From contig QNXT01000056.1 of NCBI GenBank assembly GCA_003973505.1, positions 1-8,712 on the forward strand: a stretch of DNA of 8,712 nt. Direction: 5' to 3'. How positions within the stretch are numbered: position 1 is the first letter of the stretch; every line of letters starts with the position of its first letter. Under the pieces are notes generated by a model. It had not been told where the DNA came from. It saw nothing but the letters and a program-made list of their open reading frames with translations, and searched no databases. Origin of the DNA: Bacteroidota bacterium (GTDB taxonomy: Bacteria > Bacteroidota > Bacteroidia > Bacteroidales > UBA1556). The position numbers and the translations under genes are program-made. Shown here piece by piece: positions 6,206 to 8,712 of this stretch.

Positions 6206-8712
6206 ATGGAAAATAAAGACAATAAAAAGTATAGAGAGTTTGGTCTTACTACCGCAGCACTAAACAATAAAAACACTGTGTTGTTAATGACCATTCTACT
6301 TGCCGTAATAGGAGTTCTGACCTATATCGGTTTACCCAAAGAATCATTCCCCGAGGTGGTTATTCCCAAAGTGTTTGTAAAAACCGTTTATCCAGGAAAC
6401 CCTCCTATCGACATGGAAAACCTCATAACTCGTCCAATAGAGAAAGAGGTTCATACCATTAAAGGCGTTAAGGAATTAACCTCCACATCATCGCAAGACA
6501 ACTCAGATATTATTGTTGAGTTCAACTCCGATGTAGATATTCGAAGAGCCCTGCAAGATGTGAAGGATGCGGTGGATAAAAGCAAAAGCGAGCTCCCCAA
6601 CGACCTAAAAATCGACCCTGTGGTCGTAGAAATGGATATGTCAGAATTTCCCATTCTCAATGTAAACCTGTATGGAGAGTATTCATTAGAGCAAATAAAA
6701 AAATATGCTGAAGACCTAAAGGATGAATTTGAAAACATTCATGAAGTTTCAAAAGTAGATTTCAAAGGACTTCAGGATCGGGAAATTATTTTGAATATCG
6801 ACCAAGACAAACTTGAGGCAAATGGCCTGGGATTTAAAGATATAGAAGACGCCATTAAATTTGAGAACGTTTCCATTTCGGGTGGTGATTTGATTGTTGG
6901 CGGAATACGACGCTCGGTACGTACCATTGGTGAATTTACCAGCATTCAAGAAATTGGTAATATTATCATAAAAAATACGGATGGCAATATTGTATATCTA
7001 CGCGATGTATTAAAAGATCAAAAAGTGGTAGATGGTTTTGCCGACCCACTTACCTATGCGCGTTTGAACGGATTAACAGTGGTTTCGCTATCGGTAGTAA
7101 AGAAAAGTGGAGAGAATCTACTTGCCACCACCGACAAAATAATGAAGGTATTAAGTGAGGCAAAGCAAAGCGGTTTGTTACCCGAAGACCTGCATATAAG
7201 CATTACCAACGACCAATCAGACCGTGTACGAAAATCGGTTAATAATCTGGAAAACAGCATTATTATGGGAGTAATATTCGTTGTTGGTGTATTATTCTTC
7301 TTTTTAGGAATGCGCAACTCCCTTTTTGTTGGTTTTGCCATACCCATGTCGATGATGATTTCCTTTATCATCCTCGGAGTATTGGGATATACCATCAATA
7401 TGATGATTCTTTTCGGATTGGTACTTGCCCTGGGAATGTTGGTTGACAATGCCATTGTGGTAGTCGAAAATGTCCATCGATTTATTTCGCAAGGAGAAGA
7501 TTTATATAATGCCACAAAACATGGAATTGGTGAAATTGCTTGGCCTATTATCGCCTCTACTGCCACTACCCTAGCCGCATTTATCCCCTTGATTTTTTGG
7601 CCGGGTATGATGGGACAGTTTATGAAAAACCTTCCCATTACGCTAATCATTGTGCTTAGCTCTTCCCTATTTGTGGCTTTAGTTATCATACCGGTACTCG
7701 TTTCCACTTTTATCAACCCCGAGAAACAAGAAACCCCACCAAGTAAAAAAGTCTATGGTATTGGAGCAATCGTGGTAATTGCTTTTATCATTATGGGCTA
7801 TCTAACCGGAATGAAGCCTTTGGCAAATTTCCTAATAATCATGTTGGTGCTAAGTGCAATGAATTACTTCTTTCTTTTCAAAGCATCAATCTGGTTTCAA
7901 CATAATTTTTTAAGTTGGTTAGAAAATTTTTATCTCAAAATACTCAACTGGGCCTTAAGTGGTTGGAAACCTCGCCTATTAATTATCGGTTCGTTTATAC
8001 TACTGTTTCTTACCATACAATTTTATAAAATGCGTGATATTCCAGTGACTTTATTCCCAAATAACGAACCCCACTTTATCAACGTAATGGTAGAGCTACC
8101 GCTGGGAACGGATATCGATGTTACCAACGAATTTATGCGAAAGGTAGAAAGCCGTATCAATGAAATCACAAAAGCTGATACCAGCATTATCGAATCCATA
8201 TTAACTACTGTTGGAAAAGGAGTTGTGGGACAAAATGAAATGCCTTTTGGTAATACTCCTCAAAAAGGAATGACCACCATTTCGTTTGTCGATTTCGACC
8301 TTCGAAACGGGATTTCGACTAACGATATCTTAAAAGAGCTTAGTCATGAATTTACCGACAAATATCCAGGTGTTACCATTTCGGTTGATAAAAACAGAAT
8401 GGGACCTCCTGTTGGAAAGCAAATTAGCATTGAAGTAACCGGAAAGGACTTCCCTATTTTAATGCATTTGAGTGACAGTATTTTAGGTTATATAAACAAT
8501 CAAGGAATTGAGGGAATTGAAGGCTTGAAATTAGATATTGACGTAGGAAAACCAGAGCTTATCGTTGAAATTGATCGTGAAAAAGCACGTCGCTTTGGTC
8601 TATCTACTGCGCAAATTGCAGGTACGATTCGTACAGCCCTATTTGGTAAAGAAGTAACCGACTATAAAGAGGGGGAAGATAAATACCCTATCCGACTTCG
8701 GTTTGCAAAAGA
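6206..8712 (+). CDS. RND multidrug efflux permease, AcrB-like (3' end beyond the window)
   Basis: The frame is open from ATG 6206 to the window end, giving 835 codons of an expected roughly 1,050-1,150. The protein is a proton-driven inner-membrane pump, probably a trimer, that hands substrates to the adaptor and channel. TM1 is at about 24-43, followed by the first porter/docking loop with the FPEV motif near 48-51. TM2 is at about 351-368, TM3 at 378-397, TM4 at 401-421, TM5 at 447-465, TM6 at 476-500 and TM7 at 590-607; the second porter loop runs to the edge. TM4 carries LVDNAIVVVEN (412-422): Asp414 matches AcrB Asp407, and Asn415 replaces Asp408. Two extra hydrophobic stretches (519-534 and 539-558) lie between TM6 and TM7. 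The sequence fits the hydrophobe/amphiphile exporter branch better than the heavy-metal branch, but the substrate is unknown. The proton-relay Lys of TM10 is outside the window. Confidence 0.95.
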   Translation, partial: MENKDNKKYREFGLTTAALNNKNTVLLMTILLAVIGVLTYIGLPKESFPEVVIPKVFVKTVYPGNPPIDMENLITRPIEKEVHTIKGVKELTSTSSQDNSDIIVEFNSDVDIRRALQDVKDAVDKSKSELPNDLKIDPVVVEMDMSEFPILNVNLYGEYSLEQIKKYAEDLKDEFENIHEVSKVDFKGLQDREIILNIDQDKLEANGLGFKDIEDAIKFENVSISGGDLIVGGIRRSVRTIGEFTSIQEIGNIIIKNTDGNIVYLRDVLKDQKVVDGFADPLTYARLNGLTVVSLSVVKKSGENLLATTDKIMKVLSEAKQSGLLPEDLHISITNDQSDRVRKSVNNLENSIIMGVIFVVGVLFFFLGMRNSLFVGFAIPMSMMISFIILGVLGYTINMMILFGLVLALGMLVDNAIVVVENVHRFISQGEDLYNATKHGIGEIAWPIIASTATTLAAFIPLIFWPGMMGQFMKNLPITLIIVLSSSLFVALVIIPVLVSTFINPEKQETPPSKKVYGIGAIVVIAFIIMGYLTGMKPLANFLIIMLVLSAMNYFFLFKASIWFQHNFLSWLENFYLKILNWALSGWKPRLLIIGSFILLFLTIQFYKMRDIPVTLFPNNEPHFINVMVELPLGTDIDVTNEFMRKVESRINEITKADTSIIESILTTVGKGVVGQNEMPFGNTPQKGMTTISFVDFDLRNGISTNDILKELSHEFTDKYPGVTISVDKNRMGPPVGKQISIEVTGKDFPILMHLSDSILGYINNQGIEGIEGLKLDIDVGKPELIVEIDREKARRFGLSTAQIAGTIRTALFGKEVTDYKEGEDKYPIRLRFAK

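Noticed and set aside
6100..6949. Minus-strand frames of 64, 95 and 66 residues across the adaptor end and permease start
   Set aside because: They lie antisense to strongly supported genes and have no family features.
7054..7716. 220-residue open frame on the minus strand inside the permease gene
   Set aside because: It is antisense to a well-supported RND permease frame with clear TM2-TM6 motifs. The translation shows no recognisable domain, and the openness follows from the codon use of the sense gene.
6206..8712. Heavy-metal (CusA/CzcA-type) RND pump
   Set aside because: TM4 reads VDNAIVVVEN rather than the VDA/VDG pattern of metal pumps, and the adaptor has no His- or Met-rich metal-binding extension. 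A drug or amphiphile exporter is more likely, although the substrate remains unknown.

Overview
The window looks like ordinary chromosome from an AT-rich member of the Bacteroidota, perhaps a marine Bacteroidales or Marinilabiliales-type organism. This is inferred from the protein character, from weak or absent Shine-Dalgarno sequences before most starts, and from a TAnnTTTG-type promoter box (the Bacteroidota -7 consensus) before the regulator gene. The genus cannot be fixed from sequence alone.

Left part (1-2110): possibly the last 20 codons of an unidentified gene, then a strong intrinsic terminator (128-170). A leader with a small hairpin follows, then a complete aspartyl-tRNA synthetase gene (aspS, 290-2050) closed by its own strong terminator (2072-2114). 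Middle (2111-2961): a gene-free spacer holding a degenerate inverted repeat rich in CTTTGTG-like units, then thpR on the minus strand, encoding an RNA 2',3'-cyclic phosphodiesterase of the 2H family and convergent to aspS.

Right part (2962-8712): a divergent control region with a 48-bp near-perfect palindrome and a good Bacteroidota-type promoter. It is followed by a tight four-gene operon on the plus strand: TetR-family regulator, TolC-family outer-membrane channel, lipoprotein membrane-fusion adaptor, and an RND inner-membrane pump cut by the window end after 835 codons. The last three genes encode the parts of one tripartite efflux pump spanning both membranes. The palindrome overlaps the -33 region of the promoter, so the simplest model is that the TetR protein represses its own operon until a ligand releases it. 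The natural substrate cannot be read from the sequence.

I see no undescribed system here. The points most worth a second look are the palindromic operator, a predicted extra two-helix membrane hairpin between TM6 and TM7 of the pump, and the inverted repeat between aspS and thpR.
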